NCBI RefSeq assembly: GCF_000018045.1
Contig: NC_009792.1
Location: 806,001 to 870,000, forward strand
From: Citrobacter koseri ATCC BAA-895
Lineage (GTDB): Bacteria; Pseudomonadota; Gammaproteobacteria; Enterobacterales; Enterobacteriaceae
Direction of reading: 5' to 3'
DNA: 64,000 nt
Part shown: one piece after another, positions 26,934 through 37,298 of the stretch
Position numbering within the stretch: the stretch's first letter is position 1
How the letters are laid out: the number at the start of each line of letters is the position of its first letter
Translations under genes and position numbers: made by a program
Notes under the pieces: generated by a model
What the model was told of the DNA's origin: nothing
The model's database searches: none
The model's input: only the letters and a program-made list of their open reading frames with translations

Positions 26934-28064
26934 ATGTGCACTGAAAATTATGAGCTGGCTCAGCAAGAGGCAGTCCTGTTTGCCAAACAACATCTCGCCC
27001 TGGCTGCACAGAATATTGAACGTCAGCAGTTTATTGTGCCAGACATTATTTCTTGCGTGGCGCAGGCCGGGTACTTAGGTGCGTCAATCCCCCAAAAATA
27101 TGGCGGACGAGGTTACGATTCTTATCAACTGTGCGCTTTGCATGAAGTGATGGCTGGGGTTCACGGTTCGTTAGAAAATCTCATAACAGTGACTGGCATG
27201 GTCAGCACGCTGCTGCAACGCGTGGGCAGCGCAGCGCAAAAAGCCCATTATTTGCCAAAGCTGGCAACGGGGGAATTGATCGGCGCGATTGCCCTCACAG
27301 AGCCGAATATCGGCAGTGACTTAGTGAACGTGGAAACAGAATTACAGCAGGATGGCGACGGTTGGCGGCTGAACGGGAAAAAGAAATGGATCACGCTAGG
27401 GCAGATTGCTGATTTTTTTATTGTTTTAATCCACTGTGGTAATCAATTAGCGACAGTGCTTATCGATCGCAATACCGACGGCTTTACTATCACTCCACTC
27501 AACGACATGTTGGGGTTACGCGGCAATATGTTGGCAGAGCTGCATTTTAATGACTGCCGCCTGAAGGAGGATGCATTGCTCGGTCCGCTCACCCCTGGGG
27601 TACCGCTGGCGGTGAATTTTGCGCTCAATGAAGGGCGGTTCACCACCGCTTGTGGCAGCCTAGGATTATGTCGGGCCGCTGTGGATGTGGCAGCGCGCTA
27701 CATCCGCCAGCGTAAACAGTTCAAGCGGCGGTTATTTTCTCATGGCATTGTTCAGCACTTGTTTGCCACAATGCTGACCCAAACGCGCAGTGCGCAACTA
27801 ATGTGCTTCAGCGCGGCGGAATACCGCGAAACGCTGCACCCGGCCATGATAAACCAAATCCTGATGGCGAAGTATGTCGCTTCCAAAGCTGCGGTGGACG
27901 TGGCCGGGAAGGCGGTGCAACTGCTCGGTGCGAATGGTTGCCATGCCGATTATGCCGTCGAACGTTACTACCGCGACGCCAAAATCATGGAAATCATCGA
28001 AGGGACATCGCAAATTCATGAAATCCAAATTGCGATGAATTACATGATGGGGAGTGAAGCATGA
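26934..28064 (+). CDS. clbF: Acyl-CoA dehydrogenase-like flavoenzyme ClbF
   Basis: A 376-residue FAD enzyme with the acyl-CoA dehydrogenase layout: helical N-terminal domain to about 110, the FAD/substrate segment GAIALTEPNIGSDLVNVETEL near 120-140, a beta domain with WRLNGKKKWITLGQIADFFIV, and a C-terminal helical domain ending in ERYYRDAKIMEIIEGTSQIHEIQ. It works after ClbD, oxidising the ClbE-bound intermediate to aminomalonyl-ACP (established for this block). The start lies three bases after the clbE stop, and its TGA overlaps the clbG ATG by four bases, so translation is coupled throughout this block. Confidence 0.95.
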   Translation: MCTENYELAQQEAVLFAKQHLALAAQNIERQQFIVPDIISCVAQAGYLGASIPQKYGGRGYDSYQLCALHEVMAGVHGSLENLITVTGMVSTLLQRVGSAAQKAHYLPKLATGELIGAIALTEPNIGSDLVNVETELQQDGDGWRLNGKKKWITLGQIADFFIVLIHCGNQLATVLIDRNTDGFTITPLNDMLGLRGNMLAELHFNDCRLKEDALLGPLTPGVPLAVNFALNEGRFTTACGSLGLCRAAVDVAARYIRQRKQFKRRLFSHGIVQHLFATMLTQTRSAQLMCFSAAEYRETLHPAMINQILMAKYVASKAAVDVAGKAVQLLGANGCHADYAVERYYRDAKIMEIIEGTSQIHEIQIAMNYMMGSEA

Positions 28065-29329
28065 CGAAGGATGTCGCACTGATGTTCCCTGGCTCCGGTT
28101 CGCAATATGTAGGCATGGCACGGTGGCTGTATGAGCGTTATCCGCAGGTGCGTACTCTGTTTGATGAAGCTAGCCAGATCACGGAACGGGACATGGCAGC
28201 GCTGTGCCTGTCGGGTACTTTGGTACAACTTGCTGAGCCGACGGCAATGGCGCTGGCTATCTATACCACCAGCGTGGCCCACTTTGTCGCGTGGCAGCAG
28301 TTTTTGGCGCAAACCGGTGTCCATGTCAACCTACGTTATATGTTGGGTCATAGTTTGGGCGAATATGCTGCGCTGACCTGTAGTGGTGCGCTGAGCTTTT
28401 CCCAAGCACTGGCGCTGGTGGCGATGCGTAGCCGTTTAGCCAGTGAGATCGCCCGCGAAATGGACGCGAGTACCACTATCATCAAGCAAGGGAATCAGGC
28501 ACTGGTGGCAGCGGCGTGCGAGGTGGCGGAGCGTGAAACCCGACAGCAGGTCGGTATTGCCTGCTTCAATTCGCCGCAACAGTTTATGTTATCCGGACAA
28601 AACTCGGCCATTATCGCCGCCGAGCAATACCTGCTGGATCATGATCGCCAAGTCGAAGTAGTGCCGCTGATTGGTGGTGTTCCTTACCACAGCCCACTAT
28701 TGAAACCTTGCGGACAGCAATTGCGCAAGGCGCTGGATCGCTGCGAATGGCGACGTCCGTGCTGCCCAGTGATCTCCAATGTCAACGCTCAACCCTATCC
28801 CGATACGGTCACGCCAGTCCAGTGGCTAGAACAACAGCTCTCTCAGCCAGTGCAGTGGCAGCGCTCTCTCACCTACCTGACAGGACACTTGTCACCGATC
28901 GCGATAGAGATCGGTCCGCAAAGTGTGCTGAAAAACCTGCTGCTGGAGAATCGCTATCCAGCACCAGTTTACGCATTTGACAATCGTCATGATCGTGCGC
29001 AACTAGCATTGGTGCTGGGGGATAACATGGCGGTGAAGACCGATCCGGAAGCCGTGCGCCGCCAACGCATCACGCTGCTCACTAACGCCCTGACAGCCAC
29101 ACGCCATCACCGCGCCGCCGATGTGGCTGCCAGTGCGCAATTGAAAGAATTGCTCAGTCGTTTTTTTGAGCGCATCCAGCAGATTGAGCAGCGCGGCACA
29201 TCCAGCGAAGAGGACATTGCTTTTTTGCATGAGCTTCTTGAACAGGGATTTCAACTCAAAGGCAGTAGTCAGGCAGAAATCGACGCCTGCCACGCGCGGT
29301 TGGCTTCCGACAACGGCGGACAGGCGTAA
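28061..29329 (+). CDS. clbG: Free-standing acyltransferase ClbG (trans-AT)
   Basis: A 422-residue acyltransferase with LMFPGSGSQYVGMA at the N-terminus, the nucleophile Ser 98 in GHSLGEYAAL, and the second catalytic His in GGVPYHSPLLKP near residue 210. It moves the aminomalonyl unit from ClbE to PKS carrier domains, and is the obvious supplier of the modules that lack an AT (ClbC, ClbK and ClbO). Which units it delivers to each is established only in part. The C-terminal ~90 residues form a helical extension (SSEEDIAFLHELLEQGFQLKGSS). The start overlaps clbF by four bases. Confidence 0.95.
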   Translation: MTKDVALMFPGSGSQYVGMARWLYERYPQVRTLFDEASQITERDMAALCLSGTLVQLAEPTAMALAIYTTSVAHFVAWQQFLAQTGVHVNLRYMLGHSLGEYAALTCSGALSFSQALALVAMRSRLASEIAREMDASTTIIKQGNQALVAAACEVAERETRQQVGIACFNSPQQFMLSGQNSAIIAAEQYLLDHDRQVEVVPLIGGVPYHSPLLKPCGQQLRKALDRCEWRRPCCPVISNVNAQPYPDTVTPVQWLEQQLSQPVQWQRSLTYLTGHLSPIAIEIGPQSVLKNLLLENRYPAPVYAFDNRHDRAQLALVLGDNMAVKTDPEAVRRQRITLLTNALTATRHHRAADVAASAQLKELLSRFFERIQQIEQRGTSSEEDIAFLHELLEQGFQLKGSSQAEIDACHARLASDNGGQA

Positions 29330-29376
29330 CCCGTCACGCCATTTTACGTACTTATCTCGCTTTGAAGGCCAGAGTT

Positions 29377-32300
29377 ATGGAACAGCAAGGGATTATGAGA
29401 CAGTTGCCTACCGACGACCAAACGATAGTCGACTATTTGTATCGTATCGCCGGAGAATATGGGGAAAAAGCCGCTGTATTGATGGGGGACGCGGCGCTGA
29501 GCTATCACGATCTTAATGCACGCTCTAACCAACTGGCGCATTATCTGCGTGGGCTGGGGATCGGCGAGGATCGTGTGGTAGCTATCCGCCTGCCGCGCGG
29601 CATGGCAATGCTGATTGCCATTTTCGCTATTGTAAAAGCTGGTGGTGCCTATTTACCGCTGGCGTACAATGCACCGCGCAGCCGCATTGAAAATATACTG
29701 AGCAACAGCGGCGCTGTTTGTCTGATCGGTACTGACGATGGTGATCGCTGGCCGATTCCTCGCGTCGAAATCGACAGCGCGGCGGTCAGTGCCATGCCAA
29801 CGACGGATCTGCGTTACCGACCACATGCGCGGCAACTGGCGTATATTATTTACACCTCCGGTTCCACCGGTGTCCCTAAAGGGGTGGCGACGGAACATGC
29901 AGCGCTGCTAAACCGAATTGTCTGGATGCAGAACGCTTATCCTATCAGTTCTCAGGACGTGCTGTTTCAGAAGACGGTGTACACCTTTGACGTCTCTGTC
30001 TGGGAGATGTTCTGGTGGGCGATGTACGGCGCATCTGTAGTGCTGTTACCGTCCGGACTGGAGAGCGATCCGCGAACCTTGGCTCGACTGATTCAGCGTC
30101 ACCGCGTGTCGGTTGTGCACTTTGTCCCTTCGATACTGAACCTGTTTGTCGAGTATCTGGAGATGAAACAGGATCCTCGTTTGACCGCCTCATTGCGATT
30201 AGTGTTTTCCAGCGGTGAGAAACTCACGGTCCACAGTGTGGCTCGCTTTTATCAATCGGTGGCGCAGGGTGATCTTATAAATCTCTATGGCCCGACCGAA
30301 GCAGCAATCGATGTCAGTCATCACCGCTGCCTGCGCGGGTACGACTACGACGATATCCCTATCGGTCAAGCGATTGACGGTTGCCGACTCTATGTGCTGG
30401 ATGACCATGGTAATCCGGTAGCAGACGGCGAAGAGGGCGAACTGTATCTCGCTGGTATCGGGCTGGCACGTGGCTATCTCAACAACGTGGCGTTAACTGA
30501 TCGCTGTTTTACTATACATCCAACTTTGCGCCATTTAGGGAAACCGGAGCGGCTGTATAAAACTGGAGATCTGGTGTGGCGCGACGGGGAAAGCCAACAA
30601 ATTCATTACATTGGCCGTAATGATTTTCAGATTAAAATTAGAGGGTTGCGCGTTGAATTGGGAGAAATCGAAGCCCATGCGATGCGTTTCCCGGGGGTAC
30701 AGCAGGCAGTCGTGGTGGCGGATCAGGATGATCCCGACAATCAGTTGATTTACGCTTTTGTCGTCAGTAGCGTGCCGCTCAATTTGGCGGCCTTAATGGA
30801 CGCACTGTCCAAAAACTTGCCTGCCTACATGCTGCCGAACCGTTTGTTGGCAATGTCAGAGTTACCACTCTCCGACAATGGCAAGTGCTGTCGTAAAACG
30901 TTGCTCGACTTGGCGCGGGCGTACTCAGCCAGTCGCGTCGATTTACGTGAAACTCCCGCCGTGCGCTACCTACCGTTGTCATCGGCTCAATCGTCGATGT
31001 GGTTTATGCAACAATTGGCGCCGCATACTGCACTATACAATAACCCCACCGCCTTGCTGCTTGAAGGAGAACTGGATCGCACGCGGATGGACGGCGCGAT
31101 TCGTCAATTGATGAGTCGGCATACTCTGTTACGTGCTATGGCGGAAACCCACAATGGACAACCAGTATTGGCGGTGCCTCAGTGCGTATCGTCGCAGGCG
31201 TTGCTGACCATAGTGCCACTCCCCTCGGTGAGTGATGATAACGCGCTACAGGCGATGATCAACCAGCGTGCGGCACACCCCATGCCCTTAACGTCAGGCA
31301 CACCGCTGTGCCGGTTTGAACTGTTGACGATCGATGACGATCGTAGCGTATTGTTGATTCATCTGCACCACATCATCAGTGATGGCTGGTCGAAAGGCGT
31401 TTTGTTACGCGAATTGCAGGCCGCATATAACGGTGAATCGCTGACGCCAGAACCGTTGTTGGAGTATGCCGACTACATGGAGTACCAAGAAGAGTGGCGT
31501 CAGAGTGACGCCTATCAGGACGCGATGCGTTACTGGCAAAATACCCTGGCGGGGACGTTGCCGATTCTTGATATCCCCACCGATCAACCGCGTCAGAAGG
31601 TGGCACGTTACCAAGGCGCGTTTGTTGCCTTCGCATTGTCTGCCAACACATGCGAGCGAGTGTTGGCGGCGGCGCGTGCGCAGCGCGTGTCGTTGTATAA
31701 CTATCTGCTGACCGCCTTCGTCCTCCTGCTGCATCGTAATGCGCGTCAACAGGAATACATCGTCGGTATGCCGATTGCTGCGCGGCTGACGAAAGAACAG
31801 GAGCATATGATCGCGCCGCTGGTCAACGTACTACCGCTGCGCTTACCTCTTGACGAAGCGGCATCGTTTTCCGAGTTAGTACAGACGATCAGAGGTATTC
31901 TGTTTGCCGCTTTCAGGCACCAGCGTCTCGAATTTACCGACATAGTGCGCGCAGTGAATGTGGATCGCAGCGCCGGACATTTCCCAATATATCAGTGCAT
32001 GTTCCAACTCGACAATATGCCTCTGGCGAGCCCGACACTAAACGGTGTCAACGTTACACCATTATTGTTGGATACCAGTGCATCTCAGGTGGATATTTCG
32101 CTAAGTATGCAGCATATCGATGGGCGCATCACCGGCACTTTCGAATACGACGCTGGGTTATACAGTGCGGATCGTATTCAGCACCTGGTGGCGCAGTGGA
32201 GAGAACTGCTAGATGAGGCCAGCAGCCAACCCACGCAGTTAGTCCGCGATTTGATTCGTTTCACCCCTCGAGAGCACGCTTGGCTGGCGCGGCACAACGC

Positions 32301-34173
32301 CACTGAAGTTGCTCTGCCGCCCGTAGATAACCTGCTGGCGCTAGTGTTACCGCACTGCCAGCAGCGCCCTACACAGGTGGCTTTGCGCCACGCTGACGAC
32401 GCCATGACCTATGGCGAATTGCAACAGGCCACGATGCAGATGTGTACTTGGCTGCGTGCGCAAGGCGTAAAACGCGGAGAATCTGTCGCACTGCAACTGC
32501 CTTTTTGTTTCGAATTGATTATCGCACAATTGGCGATCCTCTCTTTGGGGGCGAGCTATGTGCCGCTGGATGGTAACGCGCCAGCGGCCCGCAATGCCCT
32601 GATCTTGGCGCAGGCAACGCCGTGCATGCTGCTGGTGGCGCAACCGCTGGAATCCCCTCATGGGCTGACGATACCTTGGGTGCTAGTGCCTGACTGGCGT
32701 AGCCTGCTGACAGAAATACCGAACCTGCCAGTTAGTGTTGCGCCAGATGCTTTAGATTGCGATGCGGTGGTGATCTTTACCTCCGGTACTACCGGGCAGC
32801 CCAAAGGCGTCCGACTCAGCCAACGTAATCTGGTCAACTTAACCGCATCCTTTATATCCAGCTATCAAGTGACGCATCAGGATGTTCTGCTACCCATTAC
32901 CTCAGTCGCGTCTGCTAGCTTTGTCGGGGAGGTACTGCCGCTGCTCGCCGCTGGCGGTACCTTAGTATTGGCGCAAAAAGCGCAGAGTTTGGATAGTGAT
33001 GCGCTCATTGCGCTGCTGGCATCTCAGCGGGTGACTATCCTGAGCACCACCCCATCGCTTTCTGCCAGCCTCTCTGTGCTGGCTCAGTCGATGGGATCGC
33101 TGCGCTTGTTTCTGTGCGGTGGTGAAGCGTTAGAGTATGAGCAGATAGCGCCGCTTCTGCCGCACATGGCAGTGGTTAACGGTTATGGCCTGACCGAAAG
33201 CGGTATCTGCTCGACCTACTTTCCTGTCGCAAAGCGTAGGGAGCAAGAAACGGGAGCATTGCCCATTGGCCGCCCGATTCAGAACACCCAAGCTTATGTG
33301 GTGGATGCATATAATCGTTTGGTACCGCCAGGTGCCTGTGGAGAACTCTGTTTCTCTGGTCTGGGCATTTCGCCCGGCTACCTTGATGCACGACAGGATC
33401 CCGAGCGCTTTGTCGAGTTGCCGGAATACCCTGGCGTTCGGGTGCTGAAAACTGGCGATCGTGCTCGTTGGGCAACCGACGGGATGTTGTTCTATCTCGG
33501 CAGACAAGATCGCCAAGTGCAGATCCGTGGATACCGAGTTGAACTGGGCGACATCGAAAGCCTACTGAAACAGCATCCGGATATTGCTGATGCGTGGGTC
33601 GATGTGCGACGCAATGCGGCGGCAACGCCGCTACTAGTGGCCTTCTATTGCAGCGTCAACGGCGTTGCGCTGGATGCTCAGCAATTGCGCGTATGGCTCA
33701 GCCTGCGGCTTCCGTTGCATATGCTGCCGTTGCTCTACGTGCCGCTGAGCGCCATGCCGCTAGGTGTAAACGGCAAAATCGATCCCCAGTGCCTGCCGCT
33801 GGTCGATCTGCGGCAGTTGGAAGGGCCGGGCGAGTATGTCCCTCCGGCAACCGAACTGGAACAGCGTCTGGCGGAGATCTGGCAGCAGTTGCTTGGCCTG
33901 GAGCGTGTCGGCACCACCACAAATTTCTTCGATCTCGGTGGACACTCACTTCTGCTAGTACAGATGCAGCAATACATCGGGCAGCAGTGCGGTCAGCACG
34001 TGGCGTTGGTTGACCTGCTGCGCTTCACTACCATCAAACGCTTGGCGGAATTTCTGCTGGCCCCGGACGCAGCGCAAGGGACCACAGGAGATCAGACACA
34101 ACTGCGTGCGGCGAAGCAGCGTTTGGCCTTTGGTCACACGCGCTGGGCAGCCACAACCGACAGTCATCACTGA
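29377..34173 (+). CDS. clbH: Nonribosomal peptide synthetase ClbH (A-C-A-T)
   Basis: A 1598-residue NRPS with the order A1 (YTSGSTGVPKG near 159), C (HHIISDG at 664-670), A2 (FTSGTTGQPKG near 1134) and T (Ser 1524 in LGGHSLLL). A1 has no carrier domain after it and is known to activate serine for ClbE. A2 activates the methionine-derived precursor that becomes the aminocyclopropane. Both roles come from the colibactin literature; I did not decode the pockets. The frame is open five codons upstream, from a TTG at 29362, but the ATG at 29377 gives the known length. It sits 47 bases after clbG. Confidence 0.94.
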   Translation: MEQQGIMRQLPTDDQTIVDYLYRIAGEYGEKAAVLMGDAALSYHDLNARSNQLAHYLRGLGIGEDRVVAIRLPRGMAMLIAIFAIVKAGGAYLPLAYNAPRSRIENILSNSGAVCLIGTDDGDRWPIPRVEIDSAAVSAMPTTDLRYRPHARQLAYIIYTSGSTGVPKGVATEHAALLNRIVWMQNAYPISSQDVLFQKTVYTFDVSVWEMFWWAMYGASVVLLPSGLESDPRTLARLIQRHRVSVVHFVPSILNLFVEYLEMKQDPRLTASLRLVFSSGEKLTVHSVARFYQSVAQGDLINLYGPTEAAIDVSHHRCLRGYDYDDIPIGQAIDGCRLYVLDDHGNPVADGEEGELYLAGIGLARGYLNNVALTDRCFTIHPTLRHLGKPERLYKTGDLVWRDGESQQIHYIGRNDFQIKIRGLRVELGEIEAHAMRFPGVQQAVVVADQDDPDNQLIYAFVVSSVPLNLAALMDALSKNLPAYMLPNRLLAMSELPLSDNGKCCRKTLLDLARAYSASRVDLRETPAVRYLPLSSAQSSMWFMQQLAPHTALYNNPTALLLEGELDRTRMDGAIRQLMSRHTLLRAMAETHNGQPVLAVPQCVSSQALLTIVPLPSVSDDNALQAMINQRAAHPMPLTSGTPLCRFELLTIDDDRSVLLIHLHHIISDGWSKGVLLRELQAAYNGESLTPEPLLEYADYMEYQEEWRQSDAYQDAMRYWQNTLAGTLPILDIPTDQPRQKVARYQGAFVAFALSANTCERVLAAARAQRVSLYNYLLTAFVLLLHRNARQQEYIVGMPIAARLTKEQEHMIAPLVNVLPLRLPLDEAASFSELVQTIRGILFAAFRHQRLEFTDIVRAVNVDRSAGHFPIYQCMFQLDNMPLASPTLNGVNVTPLLLDTSASQVDISLSMQHIDGRITGTFEYDAGLYSADRIQHLVAQWRELLDEASSQPTQLVRDLIRFTPREHAWLARHNATEVALPPVDNLLALVLPHCQQRPTQVALRHADDAMTYGELQQATMQMCTWLRAQGVKRGESVALQLPFCFELIIAQLAILSLGASYVPLDGNAPAARNALILAQATPCMLLVAQPLESPHGLTIPWVLVPDWRSLLTEIPNLPVSVAPDALDCDAVVIFTSGTTGQPKGVRLSQRNLVNLTASFISSYQVTHQDVLLPITSVASASFVGEVLPLLAAGGTLVLAQKAQSLDSDALIALLASQRVTILSTTPSLSASLSVLAQSMGSLRLFLCGGEALEYEQIAPLLPHMAVVNGYGLTESGICSTYFPVAKRREQETGALPIGRPIQNTQAYVVDAYNRLVPPGACGELCFSGLGISPGYLDARQDPERFVELPEYPGVRVLKTGDRARWATDGMLFYLGRQDRQVQIRGYRVELGDIESLLKQHPDIADAWVDVRRNAAATPLLVAFYCSVNGVALDAQQLRVWLSLRLPLHMLPLLYVPLSAMPLGVNGKIDPQCLPLVDLRQLEGPGEYVPPATELEQRLAEIWQQLLGLERVGTTTNFFDLGGHSLLLVQMQQYIGQQCGQHVALVDLLRFTTIKRLAEFLLAPDAAQGTTGDQTQLRAAKQRLAFGHTRWAATTDSHH

Positions 34174-34222
34174 TTCCACTGAATGAAACGCGTGATAAAC
34201 CTGAATATAGGGGGAAAGCAAC

Positions 34223-37200
34223 ATGGCAGAGAATGATTTTGGTATAGCTATCATTGGGATGGCGGGGCGTTTCCCTCAAGCCGATACGGTACAGGCGTTT
34301 TGGGAAAATCTTCTGGCAAGCCGAGAGTGCATTTCCTTTTACAGCGATGAGGAACTGCTGGCGATGGGAATCAGTCCTGAATTTGTTCAGCACCCAGATT
34401 ACGTCAAGGCCAAAGGGGAGGTAGCTGACATCGATAAATTTGATGCTGCTTTCTTCGGTATCGCACCCCGAGAGGCGGAGCTGATGGATCCTCAGCACCG
34501 TGTCCTGTTGGAAACCGCGTGGGCAGCCTTCGAAGATGCGGGCTATGTGGCTGCCGATTATCCGGGGGATGTGGGTATTTTTGCTGGCAAAAGCATGGAT
34601 TCCTATTTGATGCTGAACTTGATGCCGCACTTTAAACGCGTTTTCTCTTCTGGCAGTTTGCAGGCGGCCATTGGTAACGACAAAGACAGTATCACTACTA
34701 CCATCGCCTATCACCTCAACCTGCGCGGCCCGGCGATCACGGTGCAGACTTCCTCATCGACATCCTTGGTGGCGGTGTGCGTGGCATGCCAAAGTCTGTT
34801 GACTTGGCAGTGTGACATGGCGATTGCTGGCGGAGTAACGCTGGGGCCACCAGCAAAAACCGGCTACTTGTCGCAGGAAGGTGGGATCACCGCCGCCGAT
34901 GGCCACTGTCGGGCGTTTTCCGATAACAGCAGCGGATTTGTGCCCGGCACCGGCGCGGGGCTGGTGGTGTTAAAGCGTGTTGATGAAGCGCTGCGTGATG
35001 GCGATAACATCTATGCGGTCATCAAAGGATTTGCCGTCAACAACGACGGTTCGGAGAAGATCAGTTATACCGCGCCGAGCGTGGATGCCCAAGCGCGCGC
35101 CATTGCTCAGGCACAGCGGTTGGCAGGTTTGACACCGCAGGATATCACTTATGTGGAAGCCCACGGTACCGGTACGCGTTTGGGCGATCCGGTTGAGTTT
35201 TCTGCGCTAAGCCAAGCCTTTGCGGGCGCGTCACAAAAGCAGTACTGTGCGCTGGGGTCGGTAAAAACCAATATCGGCCATTTGGATACGGCAGCGGGCG
35301 TCGCAGGGTTGATAAAAACCGCGCTGGCAGTGCAGCAGGGAATAATTCCCGCAACATTGCACTTTGAACGGCCCAATGCACAGATCGATCTGACCAATAG
35401 TCCGTTTTACATCAACACTACCTGTCAACCGTGGCAACCGGAAAGCGGCATCCGTCGCGCGGGCGTCACCTCGCTTGGCATGGGCGGCACCAATGCCCAT
35501 GTTGTGCTGGAACAAGCGCCAGCCGTTGACTTGCAAGCGCGAGCGCCTGTACCTGCCTACAGTATTTTGCCGTTTTCTGCCAAGACCGACAGTGCCTTAT
35601 CCTCGGGGCTGGCGCGTTTTGCCGATTTTCTGCAACATGAATCGCTGCCGGATAGGCGGGATCTGGCGTGGACACTCTCACAGGGACGTAAAGCCTTCGC
35701 ACATCGCGCCGCGCTCGTAACCAGAGATCTACATGCTGCCGGGACGCTGTTGCAGCAGGCCGCGACAGCGCCGTTTGCTCGTGGTGTAGCGCAGACACAG
35801 CTCGGGCTGGGGCTGTTGTTTTCCGGGCAGGGTAGCCAATATCAGCGCATGGGCCATCAGCTCTATCAGGTTTGGCCGGCCTACGCCGATGCCTTCGACC
35901 GTTGCGCGACGTTACTCGAGCGTGAATACCAACTGGATATCCGCCATGAGTTGTTCAGAGCAGAAGTCTCGTTAGCCCAAGGCGAACGCCTTGCGCAAAC
36001 CTGCCTCACACAACCGCTGCTGTTCAGCGTCGAGTATGCCTTAGCCCAATTGTGGCTCAGTTGGGGAATCACGCCAACGGTAATGATTGGTCATTCGCTG
36101 GGCGAATGGGTGGCAGCGACGTTGGCAGGCGTGTTCTCTTTAGAGGATGCGTTGCGCTTGGTGGCGCGTCGAGCAGAGCTGATGCATCAGGCACCAAGCG
36201 GTGCCATGTTGATGGTGGCGCTGCCCGAAGCACAGATTCGCGCACTGATTACCGCCCCGCTGGCGATTGCCGCTGTTAACGCCCCTGACTATTCGGTTAT
36301 CGCCGGGCCTACGTCGGAGATCCTCGCCGTCAGCCAGCGTCTGACGGAGCAGAACATCATCAACAAACGATTGCATACCTCTCATGCCTTCCACTCTAGC
36401 ATGATGCAAGATGCGGCGCAGGCGCTACGTCAGGCATTTGAGAATGTACGACTGAACCCGCCGACGCTCACCATCATCTCTACCGTAACCGGCGCGCACG
36501 TCAGTGCCGACACTCTCACCACACCGGACTACTGGATTGAACAGATGCTGATGCCTGTGCAGTTCTCCGCTGCACTGCAAGAGGCGCAAGCTACATTTGA
36601 TGTCGATTTTCTGGAAATCGGGCCAGGTGCCACCCTGACCCAACTGACCAACGGTCATGCATTAGGTGATCGTCTCGCGTTCAGCTCGCTGCCAGCAGGT
36701 GCCCGCAGCAGCGATGAGCACACACATATCTTAGATACCGTGGCAGCGCTTTGGGTGCGAGGGCATAACATCGATTTGTCTGCGTTTGCAGGTGAGCAAC
36801 CGCGCCGTGTCTCTCTACCGACCTACGCCTTTGACAAAATCCGTTACTGGGTCGACAGTCCAGAAGAACAGAGGAGCGCCGTAACGCCGGTGGCGGACGC
36901 GGGAAGTGTCATCCCTAGCGAACCGTCGGTGCGCCGTCAGCCGCGTCCGGCGTTTTCGGTGCCTTACGCGGCTCCAGAGAGCAAAACGCAGCGCGGCTTA
37001 GTGGCGATTTGTGAAGCATTGCTGGGAATTGACGGCTTGGGCATTGACGACAACTTCTTCGAAGCTGGCGGACATTCATTGATGCTGGGCATGTTGCTGG
37101 CGCAGGTACAGGAACGGTTCGCCGTCACTCTTTCCTTTTTCGACGTGATGGAGGATGCCAGCGTGCGCGCGTTAGCGCAGTTGGTCGAGCAGGAGCAGCA

Positions 37201-37255
37201 GGATGATGGAGGGTCCGCACTTGCCGTGCTAGTTAACGACATGATTAATGAGTGA
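34223..37255 (+). CDS. clbI: Polyketide synthase ClbI (KS-AT-ACP), KS active-site Cys is Ser
   Basis: A 1010-residue PKS module that extends the ClbH product in the colibactin pathway. The KS starts at FGIAIIGMAGRFPQ. His 314 (EAHGTGT) and His 353 (GHLDTAAG) are present. The nucleophile position reads VQTSSSTSL, with Ser (TCA, 34754-34756) at residue 178, where the Cys of VQTxCSxSL is expected. The AT has FSGQGSQYQRMG and Ser 625 in GHSLGEW, and the ACP has Ser 952 in EAGGHSLML. The rest of the protein is full length and undamaged. GGGGGAAAGC precedes the ATG. With Ser at 178 the KS should not condense chains, so this copy may be non-functional in synthesis. Confidence 0.94.
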   Translation: MAENDFGIAIIGMAGRFPQADTVQAFWENLLASRECISFYSDEELLAMGISPEFVQHPDYVKAKGEVADIDKFDAAFFGIAPREAELMDPQHRVLLETAWAAFEDAGYVAADYPGDVGIFAGKSMDSYLMLNLMPHFKRVFSSGSLQAAIGNDKDSITTTIAYHLNLRGPAITVQTSSSTSLVAVCVACQSLLTWQCDMAIAGGVTLGPPAKTGYLSQEGGITAADGHCRAFSDNSSGFVPGTGAGLVVLKRVDEALRDGDNIYAVIKGFAVNNDGSEKISYTAPSVDAQARAIAQAQRLAGLTPQDITYVEAHGTGTRLGDPVEFSALSQAFAGASQKQYCALGSVKTNIGHLDTAAGVAGLIKTALAVQQGIIPATLHFERPNAQIDLTNSPFYINTTCQPWQPESGIRRAGVTSLGMGGTNAHVVLEQAPAVDLQARAPVPAYSILPFSAKTDSALSSGLARFADFLQHESLPDRRDLAWTLSQGRKAFAHRAALVTRDLHAAGTLLQQAATAPFARGVAQTQLGLGLLFSGQGSQYQRMGHQLYQVWPAYADAFDRCATLLEREYQLDIRHELFRAEVSLAQGERLAQTCLTQPLLFSVEYALAQLWLSWGITPTVMIGHSLGEWVAATLAGVFSLEDALRLVARRAELMHQAPSGAMLMVALPEAQIRALITAPLAIAAVNAPDYSVIAGPTSEILAVSQRLTEQNIINKRLHTSHAFHSSMMQDAAQALRQAFENVRLNPPTLTIISTVTGAHVSADTLTTPDYWIEQMLMPVQFSAALQEAQATFDVDFLEIGPGATLTQLTNGHALGDRLAFSSLPAGARSSDEHTHILDTVAALWVRGHNIDLSAFAGEQPRRVSLPTYAFDKIRYWVDSPEEQRSAVTPVADAGSVIPSEPSVRRQPRPAFSVPYAAPESKTQRGLVAICEALLGIDGLGIDDNFFEAGGHSLMLGMLLAQVQERFAVTLSFFDVMEDASVRALAQLVEQEQQDDGGSALAVLVNDMINE

Positions 37256-37298
37256 CGTTGGCAAAAGTATTTAACACAGCGAAAAGGAAAGGACGGTC

